From contig NZ_DATLJA010000072.1 of the NCBI RefSeq assembly GCF_035539115.1, positions 1 through 8,714 of the forward strand: 8,714 bases of DNA. The letters are read 5' to 3'. Both the position numbers and the translations under genes were made by a program. The first letter of the stretch is position 1. Each line of letters begins with the position of its first letter. The notes under the pieces were generated by a model that had not been told where the DNA came from, did not search any database, and saw only the letters and a program-made list of their open reading frames with translations. Below, piece by piece: positions 1 to 6,234 of the stretch. The stretch comes from Desulfitobacterium_A sp035539115. GTDB taxonomy: Bacteria; Bacillota; Desulfitobacteriia; Desulfitobacteriales; Desulfitobacteriaceae.

Positions 1-1
1 C

Positions 2-527
2 TATCTCGAAGAACAAATGAAGTCTTCCAATAAAAATAAAAACTGTAAGGCCGTGACCCTTTCAACGATCCACTCCGCTAAAGGATTAGAATGGGAACAG
101 GTTTATCTTGTGGACCTTGTCGAAGGCATCATTCCTGAACGGGAGACGATAAAGGCTGAAAAAAGTGGGCAGAACGAATTATTGGAAGAGGAAAGGCGTC
201 TTTTCTATGTCGGGATGACGCGGGCTAAAAGGCGGGTAATCCTATGCACAATGGATTATTATCATAATAAACGGGTTAAAGCGTCCCGTTTTGTCCGCGA
301 GGCAGCGCTTGTCATGGAAACCTTCGCAAGAAATCATGCTTAATAGGGAGGCGGCAACCCTCCAGAGTAATCTCGCTACAGGGTTAGTAGTCTCCCATAA
401 AACCTTTGGCAAGGGAGTCATCGTTAGTGAGGTGGGGAACGTGATTAATGTTCGTTTCAAAGACGGCTCACAGCGTTCCTTCATGAAAGACATCTGTGAA
501 CAACAGAAGTTGATCTGGGCAGACTAG
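2..527 (+). pseudogene. UvrD/PcrA-type SF1A DNA helicase, C-terminal end, frame broken
   Basis: This is the C-terminal end of an ATP-dependent 3'-5' DNA helicase of the UvrD/Rep/PcrA family. The gene enters from outside the window: the frame is open from base 2, so the ATG at 17 is internal. Visible motifs are motif V (TIHSAKGLEWEQVYL, about 56-115) and motif VI with its arginine finger region (EEERRLFYVGMTRAKRR, about 185-235). That frame stops at 341-343. A second frame, open from 291 and with an ATG at 336, continues to the stop at 525-527. It encodes a stretch like the small SH3/Tudor-like tail of PcrA/UvrD (GLVVSHKTFGKGVIV). I read this as one gene broken by a frameshift around 300-340. 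A separate, overlapping small gene starting at ATGCTTAA is possible, but I see no convincing ribosome binding site. The next coding material, a truncated transposase, begins almost at the stop codon. Confidence 0.8.
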
Positions 528-529
528 CA

Positions 530-1747
530 TTCTTAAGATAGTTTATTTAACCAGTACTCATGTTACTGGACACCACTGCCCGATCGCTGAACACGACTAC
601 TCGCGGACCCATCGACCGGATCTAGAACAAGTTGAATTGGGTTTATTAGTTACTCCAGATGGGCTGCCCATAACGCATGAGGTCTTTTTAGGATCAACAC
701 CGGATAAGAATACGGTTCCAGACATTCTGAAGCGCCTCAAACAGGAATTTGGGGTCCAGCAGTGTGTTTTCGTCGGGGATCGAGGGATGGTTACCCATAA
801 GAACTTAATTTTATTGGCTAAAGCGGAGTATCCTTACATCGTTGGTTACCACAAGCGGGGCAGGGTGGTTAGTGATGCGCTGTTGGCTTCCTATGCGGAT
901 GTTCAAGCTTACACCAAGCTAAAGGATAACCTTTCTTACCTCGAGGTACCCGCTTCGGAGGTGGATGATGAAGAATCTCAAGAGAATGCTCGCTATATTC
1001 TTTGTTACAATCCAGTAAAAGCCGTTCAAGACAAAGCCTTTCGTAACGCAGCCTTAGAGGAAGCCGAAAAAGCGCTCACTGAGCTGCAACAGCGTTTAGC
1101 TCAACCGAAGCGGGGCAGAAAGCCTGACCCGAAAAGGACGATGGTTAAGGTCGCTGAAATCCTGACGAAAAAGGGTATGCAGACTTTTTTTGAGATTGAC
1201 TTCGACGGTCAAATGCTTTCCTTTCGTCAGGCAGAAACGGCACTGGTCAAAGAAGCTTTACGCGATGGCAAATTTGTCGTCAAAACCAATACGGACTTAT
1301 CTGCGGCAGAGGTGGTGCTGTCTTACAAGACGTTGATGAACATTGAACGCGCCTTTCGCGAGATTCAGAACTTCCTCGAAGTCGGTCCCCTTTACCACTG
1401 GAATGAGAAACGGGTTCGAGGTCACATTTTCATCTGTGTCTTAGCCTATTTATTGGAGCAGGAATTGCAGGTGCTCTACAGGAGCCAGGGCAAAATGAGG
1501 CGGAACAGCGGAACAAGTTCAACTTATCCCCGATGAAGCTGAACGGAAGCAGAAAGAGCAAGAATTGGACAAGTGTTGGTATACAGGAGAGCGCATGGTT
1601 GAAGATTTAAGGCGTTGGCATGTTCTTAAGGGCAAATTTCTAGGTCAGGAATTTCTGAGTGTTCCCCCTCCGACACCGATGGTTCAACAGATTTTAACCG
1701 ATATAGGTATTCCTCTCCCCGAAAAACTCATCGCTTTGGCAAAATAA
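530..1747 (+). pseudogene. IS1634-like (IS4 superfamily) transposase, N-terminally truncated and frameshifted
   Basis: This is a DDE transposase remnant. The recognisable sequence starts near 535-545 with a region typical just after the first catalytic Asp (YLTSTHVTG, then YSRTHRPDLEQVELGLL). The roughly 200 preceding residues expected for the family are absent and the first Asp itself seems lost. The second catalytic Asp is visible in VFVGDRGM (Asp codon 778-780). The Glu is in NIERAFREIQ (Glu codon 1345-1347), followed by RGHIFICVLAYLLEQEL. Frame 1 ends at 1536. The proper C-terminus lies in frame 2, open from 1499 to the stop at 1745-1747 (AEQVQLIPDEAERK, then LDKCWYTGERMVEDLRRW, ending EKLIALAK). 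A frameshift therefore lies around 1480-1500. The element cannot make an active enzyme. Its left end is missing and I could not identify a matching right end. Family assignment is from motif memory. Confidence 0.85.
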
Positions 1748-1768
1748 ACAGCAGATGTTTCTTTGATT

Positions 1769-1790
1769 AACCCCGCGATTTCGCGGGGTT
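1769..1790 (+). terminator. GC-rich hairpin after the IS1634-like transposase
   Basis: Perfect 10-base arms (aaccccgcga / tcgcggggtt) are separated by two bases, so in practice a 9-bp stem with a 4-base loop. It lies 21 bases after the transposase stop. No T-tract follows (atatgg), so it may act as a weak terminator or as a hairpin shielding the element from outside transcription. Confidence 0.55.
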
Positions 1791-1885
1791 ATATGGCCTG
1801 TAGTGCAAACTTGTACCTACAAACCCGCACCGTTCTAGGGTGCTGTCAAACATGAGATAAAGACGAAGAAATTTCAATTCTAATG

Positions 1886-1913
1886 TTTACAAAAAGCTGC
1901 AATCTTTATCTTT
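1886..1913 (+). promoter_or_regulatory. Putative promoter of the TcdR/UviA-like sigma factor, upstream of the hydrolase
   Basis: TTTACA (1886-1891), 16 bases, then ATCTTT (1908-1913). The flanks atgtttacaaaaa and tctttag are identical to, and identically spaced with, the site before the sigma factor gene (4955-4982). A start of transcription near 1920 would give a leader of about 90 bases before the hydrolase ATG. The sigma assignment is inference from the shared motif and from what I recall of TcdR-family promoters. Confidence 0.6.
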
Positions 1914-1921
1914 AGTATATG

Positions 1922-1952
1922 TAAAATGAAAATTCTAGAAAACTTCATTTTA
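1922..1952 (+). repeat. Inverted repeat in the hydrolase leader
   Basis: Arms taaaatgaa (1922-1930) and ttcatttta (1944-1952) are a perfect 9-base inverted repeat. The 13-base loop contains the palindrome ttctagaa (1933-1940). It begins about where the predicted transcript would start. It could be a 5' stabilising hairpin or an operator. There is no direct evidence for either. Confidence 0.5.
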
Positions 1953-2008
1953 TACGATTGTGTTAACACTAATCTGATTTATCGAATTACAAAAAGGAGG
2001 AAATTATT

Positions 2009-2476
2009 ATGGGTTATGGAGATCCGTTAGCAAGTACAGCAGATTTATATGACAGAAGTGCAATTGATTTACTTGCAAGAATGATGTATGGAGAAGCAAG
2101 AAGCGAAAGTAATACTGGTCGAACTGCTTGCATGTGGATTGCAAAAAACAGGGTGGCAAGAAACTCTAGTGAGTTTGGAGGCCAGTACTATCAAGACGTT
2201 ATTTTATATCCTGATGCATTTAAGGGCGTTTGGACTGATGCCGCATTACGTCCGGATCTAAGTTCTACTGCTTGGAATGAATGCTTAAGCATTGCTCAAA
2301 GTTACTATAGTTCGAGTGGAAATCCAATTGGTACTTGCTTATGGTTTAATACTAATGAACTCTACAATTCAGTCGTAAATAGTCTTGGACAGTATAACTT
2401 TGGAAGCGGGTATGTGAACGTTACCGAAAAATATGTAATAGGTAATCATACTTTCTTCAAAGTTCAAGGTTATTAA
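2009..2476 (+). CDS. SleB/CwlJ-type cell wall hydrolase without signal peptide
   Basis: 155-residue protein of the Hydrolase_2 family (SleB, CwlJ), enzymes that cleave peptidoglycan glycan strands, in SleB as lytic transglycosylases. The start is set by a strong AAGGAGG (1994-2000), 8 bases before the ATG. Nearly the whole protein is the catalytic domain. It has LLARMMYGEARSE (residues 21-33, with Glu29 in the catalytic position), CMWIAKNRV (41-49), YPDAFKGVW (67-75) and a C-terminal GNHTFFKV (145-152). It has no N-terminal signal peptide, no membrane segment and no wall-binding repeats, unlike spore SleB. It would therefore stay in the cytoplasm unless a holin lets it out. A holin gene lies 3.1 kb downstream behind a matching promoter motif, so a role as an endolysin-like lysis enzyme fits better than germination. 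It is a single-gene unit with its own promoter and terminator. Confidence 0.88.
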   Translation: MGYGDPLASTADLYDRSAIDLLARMMYGEARSESNTGRTACMWIAKNRVARNSSEFGGQYYQDVILYPDAFKGVWTDAALRPDLSSTAWNECLSIAQSYYSSSGNPIGTCLWFNTNELYNSVVNSLGQYNFGSGYVNVTEKYVIGNHTFFKVQGY

Positions 2477-2517
2477 AATCTAATTTCTTCTATTAAGAAT
2501 TACATTACTTAATGTTT

Positions 2518-2562
2518 AAAAAGCGAGTATTTATCTTTATATATGATATCTACTCGCTTTTT
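2518..2562. terminator. Bidirectional intrinsic terminator between convergent genes
   Basis: Arms aaaaagcgagta (2518-2529) and tactcgcttttt (2551-2562) pair over 12 bases, giving an A-tract/T-tract flanked stem on both strands. It lies 42 bases after the hydrolase stop and can also end transcription of the minus-strand gene at 2660-3505. Confidence 0.85.
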
Positions 2563-2589
2563 AATGTAAGTTGTGGACTAAATAGCATA

Positions 2590-2685
2590 GTCAAAAATCT
2601 CCCGTCTTTGGTTGGAACAAAGAAGAATCTACTTTAGCCGGAGTCCTATGACAACTATTCTAACGCGGGGGGCGGATAGAGTTCT
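2590..2685. other. GC-richer patch at the 3' end of the minus-strand gene
   Basis: This stretch includes a gcggggggcgg run and the text reading tagccggagtcctatgac. It is clearly richer in G and C than the AT-rich gene it abuts. The last six codons of that gene (encoding SIRPPR) fall inside it. I recognise no gene here. It could be the end of a lost mobile element that replaced the original C-terminus. Confidence 0.35.
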
Positions 2686-3505
2686 CTTCTAATTCAAAAT
2701 CTGATAATGTAAATTTTTCATTGTTATAATTTACTTTTGCTTTAATTGTACCAAAAAATTGTGGCGATACTATTTCTTTAAAAAAATATTCCGGCCCTGC
2801 TGTTATTTGAATAATATCGTTTATATCATAATAAATCACAGCGCCATATGTTATATTTTTTAATGTCCACGTTTTAAATTTATTTGTTGTATCCATTTCA
2901 TATTTATTATTACCTATATTGAATATCAGCTTATTTTGCTCTTTATCGTAACTATATTTAACATTGCTATTGAGTTGATTAATATAATCATCTGGTAAAA
3001 ATTTTACATCACTATAGAGTTCATTATTACTTGGCTCTAACATATGAAGTTCTTCAATTGCGATACCCGTCCCAGATGCATTATGTAATATAATTAATAG
3101 TTCGTCAGCTCCATTATGGTCATAATCAGCAACTCTTATTTTTGGAAGAATAAACCTAGGTGTAAGGTAAGTCCAATTAAAAGTCTGAATATGCGATCCT
3201 TGCCTTAAAACAACTCCAGTATAATTTAAATTATTCAATCCATACAAATAAATATCATGATCCGGAATTTCTGCTATTAATGGGTAATTCGAATTATTAA
3301 AAGTATCAGCATTAGTAAGCTTTGTCTCTTTTAAATCTTCGATTGTAATATTTTTTAATTCTTTTTTATCAATTACAATATCATCAACTTTAGTATGATT
3401 TACATAATTTAATGTTATCAAAGCACTAGCACTGAGTATAAGAAATATAATAGCACCGCCTATAATTATGTTTTTATATTTTTTTACAGTGTAAAAATTT
3501 TTCAT
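2660..3505 (-). CDS. Membrane-anchored protein of unknown function with one FG-GAP-like acidic motif
   Basis: 281 residues. The ATG is preceded by AAGGAG (3513-3518 on the plus strand) at 7-base spacing, which supports this start. Residues 1-12 are basic and 13-33 form one hydrophobic membrane segment without a lipobox cysteine. This suggests an N-in anchor with about 245 residues outside the cytoplasm. One motif stands out: VADYDHNGADELLIIL (125-140), whose Asp127, Asp129, Asn131 and Asp134 resemble the calcium-binding loop of FG-GAP/VCBS repeats. Only one such repeat is evident. The gene is far more AT-rich than its neighbours, which suggests separate acquisition. Its last residues (SIRPPR) come from GC-rich DNA, so the true C-terminus may be lost. 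I do not recognise a specific family. A sensor, surface or wall-associated role is possible but unproven. Confidence 0.75.
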   Translation of the reverse strand: MKNFYTVKKYKNIIIGGAIIFLILSASALITLNYVNHTKVDDIVIDKKELKNITIEDLKETKLTNADTFNNSNYPLIAEIPDHDIYLYGLNNLNYTGVVLRQGSHIQTFNWTYLTPRFILPKIRVADYDHNGADELLIILHNASGTGIAIEELHMLEPSNNELYSDVKFLPDDYINQLNSNVKYSYDKEQNKLIFNIGNNKYEMDTTNKFKTWTLKNITYGAVIYYDINDIIQITAGPEYFFKEIVSPQFFGTIKAKVNYNNEKFTLSDFELEENSIRPPR

Positions 3506-3525
3506 TATATTTCTCCTTGAAATTC

Positions 3526-3554
3526 TCTATATTTAGCTTAGTATTAATTTCCAA
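3526..3554 (-). promoter_or_regulatory. Possible vegetative (sigma-A-like) promoter of the membrane protein gene
   Basis: On the minus strand TTGGAA (3554-3549), 17 bases, then TATAGA (3531-3526). Each hexamer matches the consensus at 4 of 6 positions and the spacing is ideal. The predicted start is very close to the ribosome binding site, which lowers confidence. Confidence 0.35.
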
Positions 3555-3596
3555 TTTTGTCTACTTAAATTTTTATCTTAACTTTCGCACCCTTGT

Positions 3597-4720
3597 TTAC
3601 ACTGAACCCCATAGGTGAGACACAAATTTGAAAAAAATAGGTTATACTGGTAACCTGAGTAAAACAAGAAGAAACTTTAGCCCGGAATTTAAAGCCCAGC
3701 TTGTCCTTCAATTACTGAGGGAAGAAAACACAGTCAATGAGTTCGCTGCCAAACATCAGATTAGTCCTGTCGTGATTGGCCGCTGGAAGACTGAATTCAT
3801 GGAACGAGCGTCTGAAGTATTTAAGAAAGGTCCTTCTGACGCCGAACAAGCACTACTAGAGAAGGAAGGACAAATTGCTGAGCTTGAGCGCAAAGTTGGC
3901 CAATTGACCATTGAAGTCGATCGCATGAAAAAAAATCTAAAGAATTGTTTAACAGAAAATAGTCGTATGAATCTTGTTGAACACCATCATGAGCATTTGA
4001 CGGCGAAGCGTCAGTGTAAGCTTTTATCAGTCAACCGTAGCAGCACAAATCGGAAACCGAAGGTTACCGGACCGGATGAAAAAACGATTGAAATCATGCA
4101 CAAGATCGATGCAATTCATACCGCCCATCCTACGTTTGGATATCGCAAAATCACGGATATTCTTTGCGGTGAGGCCTTAATCAACCATAAGCGCGTCCAG
4201 CGTTTAATGAGACAGATGGACATAATTACGATTTATTCGAAACCCAATCTGAGCAAGCGTTATCACGCCCAATATGTAAAGCCTTACCTGTTGAGAAATT
4301 TAAAGATCATTCGTCCCAACCAGGTTTGGGGCGTAGATATATGCTACATCAAAAAGGAAAAGGGTTCATGTACCTCTTCATTATTATCGACTGGTATAGC
4401 TGGGACATCGTGGACTATGAACTGTCCAGTACCCTGGAGAAGGGTTTTGTTATGACCTGCCTGAAGCGAGCCTTTAGTCGCTGCAAACCCGAAATCATGA
4501 ACAGTGACCAAGGAAGTCATTTCACGAATCCAGATTATATCAAGCTTTTAGAGGATAACGGCATCCGGATTTCCATGGATGGCCAAGGACAGGACTTGGA
4601 CAATGTGAGGACAGAACGTTTCTTTCGCAGCATCAAGTATGATGACATCTATATCAACGATTATCGCACTCCAAGAGAGCTTCGAAAGGGCATCAATGAG
4701 TACATGGTCATGTACAAATT
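3597..4720 (+). mobile_element. IS3-family element, left end present, right end missing
   Basis: The left end is probably the tttacactgaaccccatagg / gtgagacac stretch at 3597-3622, a form typical of IS3-family tips, just before the transposase start at 3628. The transposase reading frame runs out at 4724 before its usual C-terminus, and no matching right inverted repeat is visible. The 3' end of the element has been replaced by AT-rich DNA. Boundaries are approximate. Confidence 0.65.
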
Positions 4721-4724
4721 ATAA
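3628..4724 (+). pseudogene. IS3-family transposase, OrfA and OrfB fused in frame, then frameshifted and truncated
   Basis: The OrfA part carries a helix-turn-helix (FSPEFKAQLVLQLLREE, then ISPVVIGRWKTEF) and a leucine-zipper-like coiled coil (AELERKVGQLTIEVDRMKK). OrfB follows in the same frame with HLTAKRQCKLLSVNRSS, HPTFGYRKITDIL and the rve domain. The first Asp is in VWGVDICYIK. At 4361-4365 (aaaagggttc) one base seems missing: the protein continues in frame 3 as GFMYLFIIIDWYSWDIVDYE. The second Asp is in NSDQGSHFTNPDY and the Glu in LDNVRTERFFRSIKYDD. The final roughly 30-35 residues are absent: the frame ends MVMYKL where family members continue with a Tyr-Asn, Arg-Pro-His motif. All three catalytic residues survive, but the frameshift and truncation make it inactive. 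Frame 1 alone stops at 4455. Confidence 0.88.
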
Positions 4725-4861
4725 TACCAATTATGTTTACTTAGGTGGCTCGTTATTTATATATTCACACATAGAACTTCTAAGTAAGTAGGTATAGCTT
4801 ATTGCGGGCAATAAATTGCGTTCCATAAGTACAAACAGCATATCTCCAAGGATGTAAAAAG

Positions 4862-4902
4862 GCAGAAATTGCGGTTGTATTGCCGCAATTTTCTGCTTTT
4901 TT
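4862..4902 (+). terminator. Intrinsic terminator upstream of the sigma factor gene
   Basis: Left arm gcagaaattgcgg (4862-4874) pairs with ccgcaattttctgc (4883-4896) with one bulged base and an 8-base loop, followed by six T residues (4897-4902) and more T-rich sequence. No intact gene lies directly upstream. It probably insulates the sigma factor operon from read-through, or it ends a gene now deleted next to the IS3 remnant. Confidence 0.8.
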
Positions 4903-4926
4903 CTGTTTTTGTTGGAGAAGGTGAAA

Positions 4927-5007
4927 ATGATGCAAAGAAAATAGATACCAGATGTTTACAAAAATGGACATCCCATCTCTTTAGCAGTTGAAGGGTGGTA
5001 TGCCTGA
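4927..5007 (+). other. Possible small peptide ORF with an in-frame TAG, overlapping the sigma factor start
   Basis: Behind a plausible ribosome binding site (ggagaagg), ATG ATG at 4927 opens a frame of five codons, then a TAG at 4942-4944. After the TAG it stays open to a TGA at 5005-5007, ending in VYKNGHPISLAVEGWYA. That TGA overlaps the sigma factor ATG as TGATG, a typical coupling junction. It may be a decayed small gene. Against this, it overlaps the proposed sigma promoter (4955-4982), whose transcript would begin after most of the frame. I recognise no family. Confidence 0.3.
4955..4982 (+). promoter_or_regulatory. Putative self-recognised promoter of the sigma factor-holin operon
   Basis: TTTACA (4955-4960), 16 bases, then CTCTTT (4977-4982). 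It shares atgtttacaaaaa and tctttag at identical spacing with the site before the hydrolase. The predicted transcript would start near 4989, only about 18 bases before the ATG at 5007, with the Shine-Dalgarno sequence almost at its 5' end. Recognition by the downstream sigma factor (autoactivation) is inference. Confidence 0.6.
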
Positions 5008-5552
5008 TGATTGTGGATCTGATTGTCCAATCACAGAAATGTGACAGCGATGCGACTTTAACACTTATAAAAAAATTTGATCCATTGCTAAAAAAGTATG
5101 CTTATAAGCTCCATTATGATGATGCCTATAACGACCTTCTTTCTGATTTTATTGAACTTCTCAAGAATATTCGGCTTGACCGCATGCGCGATACAACAGA
5201 AGGGATCCTTGTTTCCTATATATACACATCTATCCGCAGCAGCTATATTAAAAGATTAATAGCCTTGAAAAAACTTCATAACATTATATCGTATTCGGCC
5301 ATTAGTGATAGCGAACTTTATTATACTGAAGCTGCATCGGCTACCTCGGACACATATTTCGAACTTGAATTGGCAGGTATAGACTATGTACTGACTGAAT
5401 CGGAATTCAACATTGTCAAAATGATCTATCTATTGGGTTATACCGTAACGGAAACCGCATCTATTTATGGAATCAGCAGACAAGCAGTCAACCAGACGAA
5501 AAAGAGAGCTTTGCAAAAATTAGGAAAAGGGGTTAGAACAAGCATTGAATAG
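5007..5552 (+). CDS. Sigma-70 family factor, TcdR/UviA-like
   Basis: 181-residue RNA polymerase sigma factor of small, two-domain build. Residues about 15-90 resemble region 2 (LIKKFDPLLKKYAYKL, then a basic stretch YIKRLIALKKL). Residues 129-173 are region 4 with a clear helix-turn-helix (LGYTVTETASIYGISRQAVN) and a basic end (TKKRALQKL). Size and architecture fit the group that includes C. difficile TcdR, C. perfringens UviA, BotR and TetR, which drive toxin or bacteriocin genes. The ATG at 5007 is chosen because GAAGGGTGG (4990-4998) lies 8 bases upstream. An in-frame GTG at 4995 would overlap that site. The holin gene follows with 11 bases between stop and start, and the sigma stop codon overlaps the holin ribosome binding site, so the two are one operon. 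Subgroup membership is inferred from context and architecture, not from an alignment. Confidence 0.82.
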   Translation: MIVDLIVQSQKCDSDATLTLIKKFDPLLKKYAYKLHYDDAYNDLLSDFIELLKNIRLDRMRDTTEGILVSYIYTSIRSSYIKRLIALKKLHNIISYSAISDSELYYTEAASATSDTYFELELAGIDYVLTESEFNIVKMIYLLGYTVTETASIYGISRQAVNQTKKRALQKLGKGVRTSIE

Positions 5553-5563
5553 GAGGAATTAAA

Positions 5564-5968
5564 GTGAATACATTTTTAAATGATTTTAGAATAATGCTTG
5601 CTCTGTTAGGAGGTGTTTTAGGATGGTTACTAGGGGGTTTTAATTCTTTGGCCTACGCGTTGGTTGCGTTTATGTCAATTGATTATATTACCGGTGTTCT
5701 GTTGGCAATTTATGAAAAGAATGTTTCAAGCGATATCGGATTTAAAGGTATCTGCAAAAAGGTATTGATATTTGTCCTAGTCTCATTGGGAAATATTATC
5801 GACCAATATATCATCGGTTCAGGCAGTTCTCTCAGAACAATACTGATCATGTTTTATCTGTCTAATGAAGGCATCAGCATACTTGAAAACGCTGCAAAAA
5901 TGGGAGTACCGTTTCCACAAAAACTGAAAGATGTTCTACAACAGATTAATAATACGGATAAAGAATAA
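5564..5968 (+). CDS. Phage-type holin, Phage_holin_4_1 / TcdE-like family
   Basis: 134-residue membrane protein of the holin family that includes phage Cph1-type holins and C. difficile TcdE. Such proteins oligomerise in the cytoplasmic membrane and let a wall hydrolase, or in TcdE's case toxins, out of the cell. Hydrophobic segments lie at about 9-25, 28-50, 66-83 and a weaker one at 90-101. Family landmarks are SSDIGFKGICKKVLIF (55-70), IIDQYI (78-83) and the C-terminal NEGISILENAAKMGVPFP (101-118), followed by a charged tail. The GTG start at 5564 sits 7 bases after AGGAGG (5551-5556). It is co-transcribed with the sigma factor. No endolysin follows: the next element is an orphan promoter and then an insertion sequence. 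The most likely partner in this window is the signal-less hydrolase at 2009-2476. Confidence 0.9.
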   Translation: MNTFLNDFRIMLALLGGVLGWLLGGFNSLAYALVAFMSIDYITGVLLAIYEKNVSSDIGFKGICKKVLIFVLVSLGNIIDQYIIGSGSSLRTILIMFYLSNEGISILENAAKMGVPFPQKLKDVLQQINNTDKE

Positions 5969-5985
5969 CGGTTTTGGAAACAAGT

Positions 5986-6013
5986 TTTACAAATCGATAC
6001 TTAATATCTCCTT
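5986..6013 (+). promoter_or_regulatory. Third copy of the sigma-factor-type promoter, now without a gene
   Basis: TTTACA (5986-5991), 16 bases, then CTCCTT (6008-6013), the same architecture as the sites at 1886 and 4955. It starts 17 bases after the holin stop. The terminal repeat of the insertion sequence begins at 6016-6017, so whatever this promoter served is displaced. It has less flanking identity than the other two sites, hence lower confidence. Confidence 0.45.
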
Positions 6014-6016
6014 ATT

Positions 6017-6034
6017 AGAGTCTGTTATAAAAAA
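6017..6034. repeat. Terminal inverted repeat of the insertion sequence, low-coordinate end
   Basis: Reads AGAGTCTGTTATAAAAAA and matches the reverse complement of 7657-7674 at 17 of 18 bases. Confidence 0.75.
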
Positions 6035-6234
6035 GAAGAAACAAACCAAGTTAGCGAACAAGTGTGCCCCTCATTCTGAAGTTTTCACTCCTTGCAGGGC
6101 TTCCCAAAAGACTTCCAGACACTGAAAAAGGATAGTCACGAAAAAGCACCCTAAAAAAGGGCATAGTACTCCCTTGGGTTCCATTTGGAGTTGGATGCCA
6201 AGGTGCATTATTGTTTTTGAGGATAGTTCGACAC

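Noticed and set aside
3483..3510. TTTACA next to the membrane protein start as a fourth sigma-type promoter
   Set aside because: The second box is not at the 16-base spacing (ctcctt lies about 24 bases away and is the reverse complement of the minus-strand gene's own ribosome binding site).
4361..4365. Programmed -1 frameshift within the IS3 transposase
   Set aside because: The A/G-rich sequence looks slippery, but IS3 programmed shifting occurs at the OrfA/OrfB junction, not in the catalytic domain; a one-base deletion is simpler, and the 3' truncation shows the element is dead anyway.
4780..4971. Minus-strand 63-residue open frame
   Set aside because: It runs straight through the intrinsic terminator hairpin and the sigma promoter, has no ribosome binding site and no recognisable motif.
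5931..6125. Plus-strand 64-residue open frame after the holin
   Set aside because: It starts inside the holin gene and crosses the insertion sequence terminal repeat; composition and content are not protein-like.
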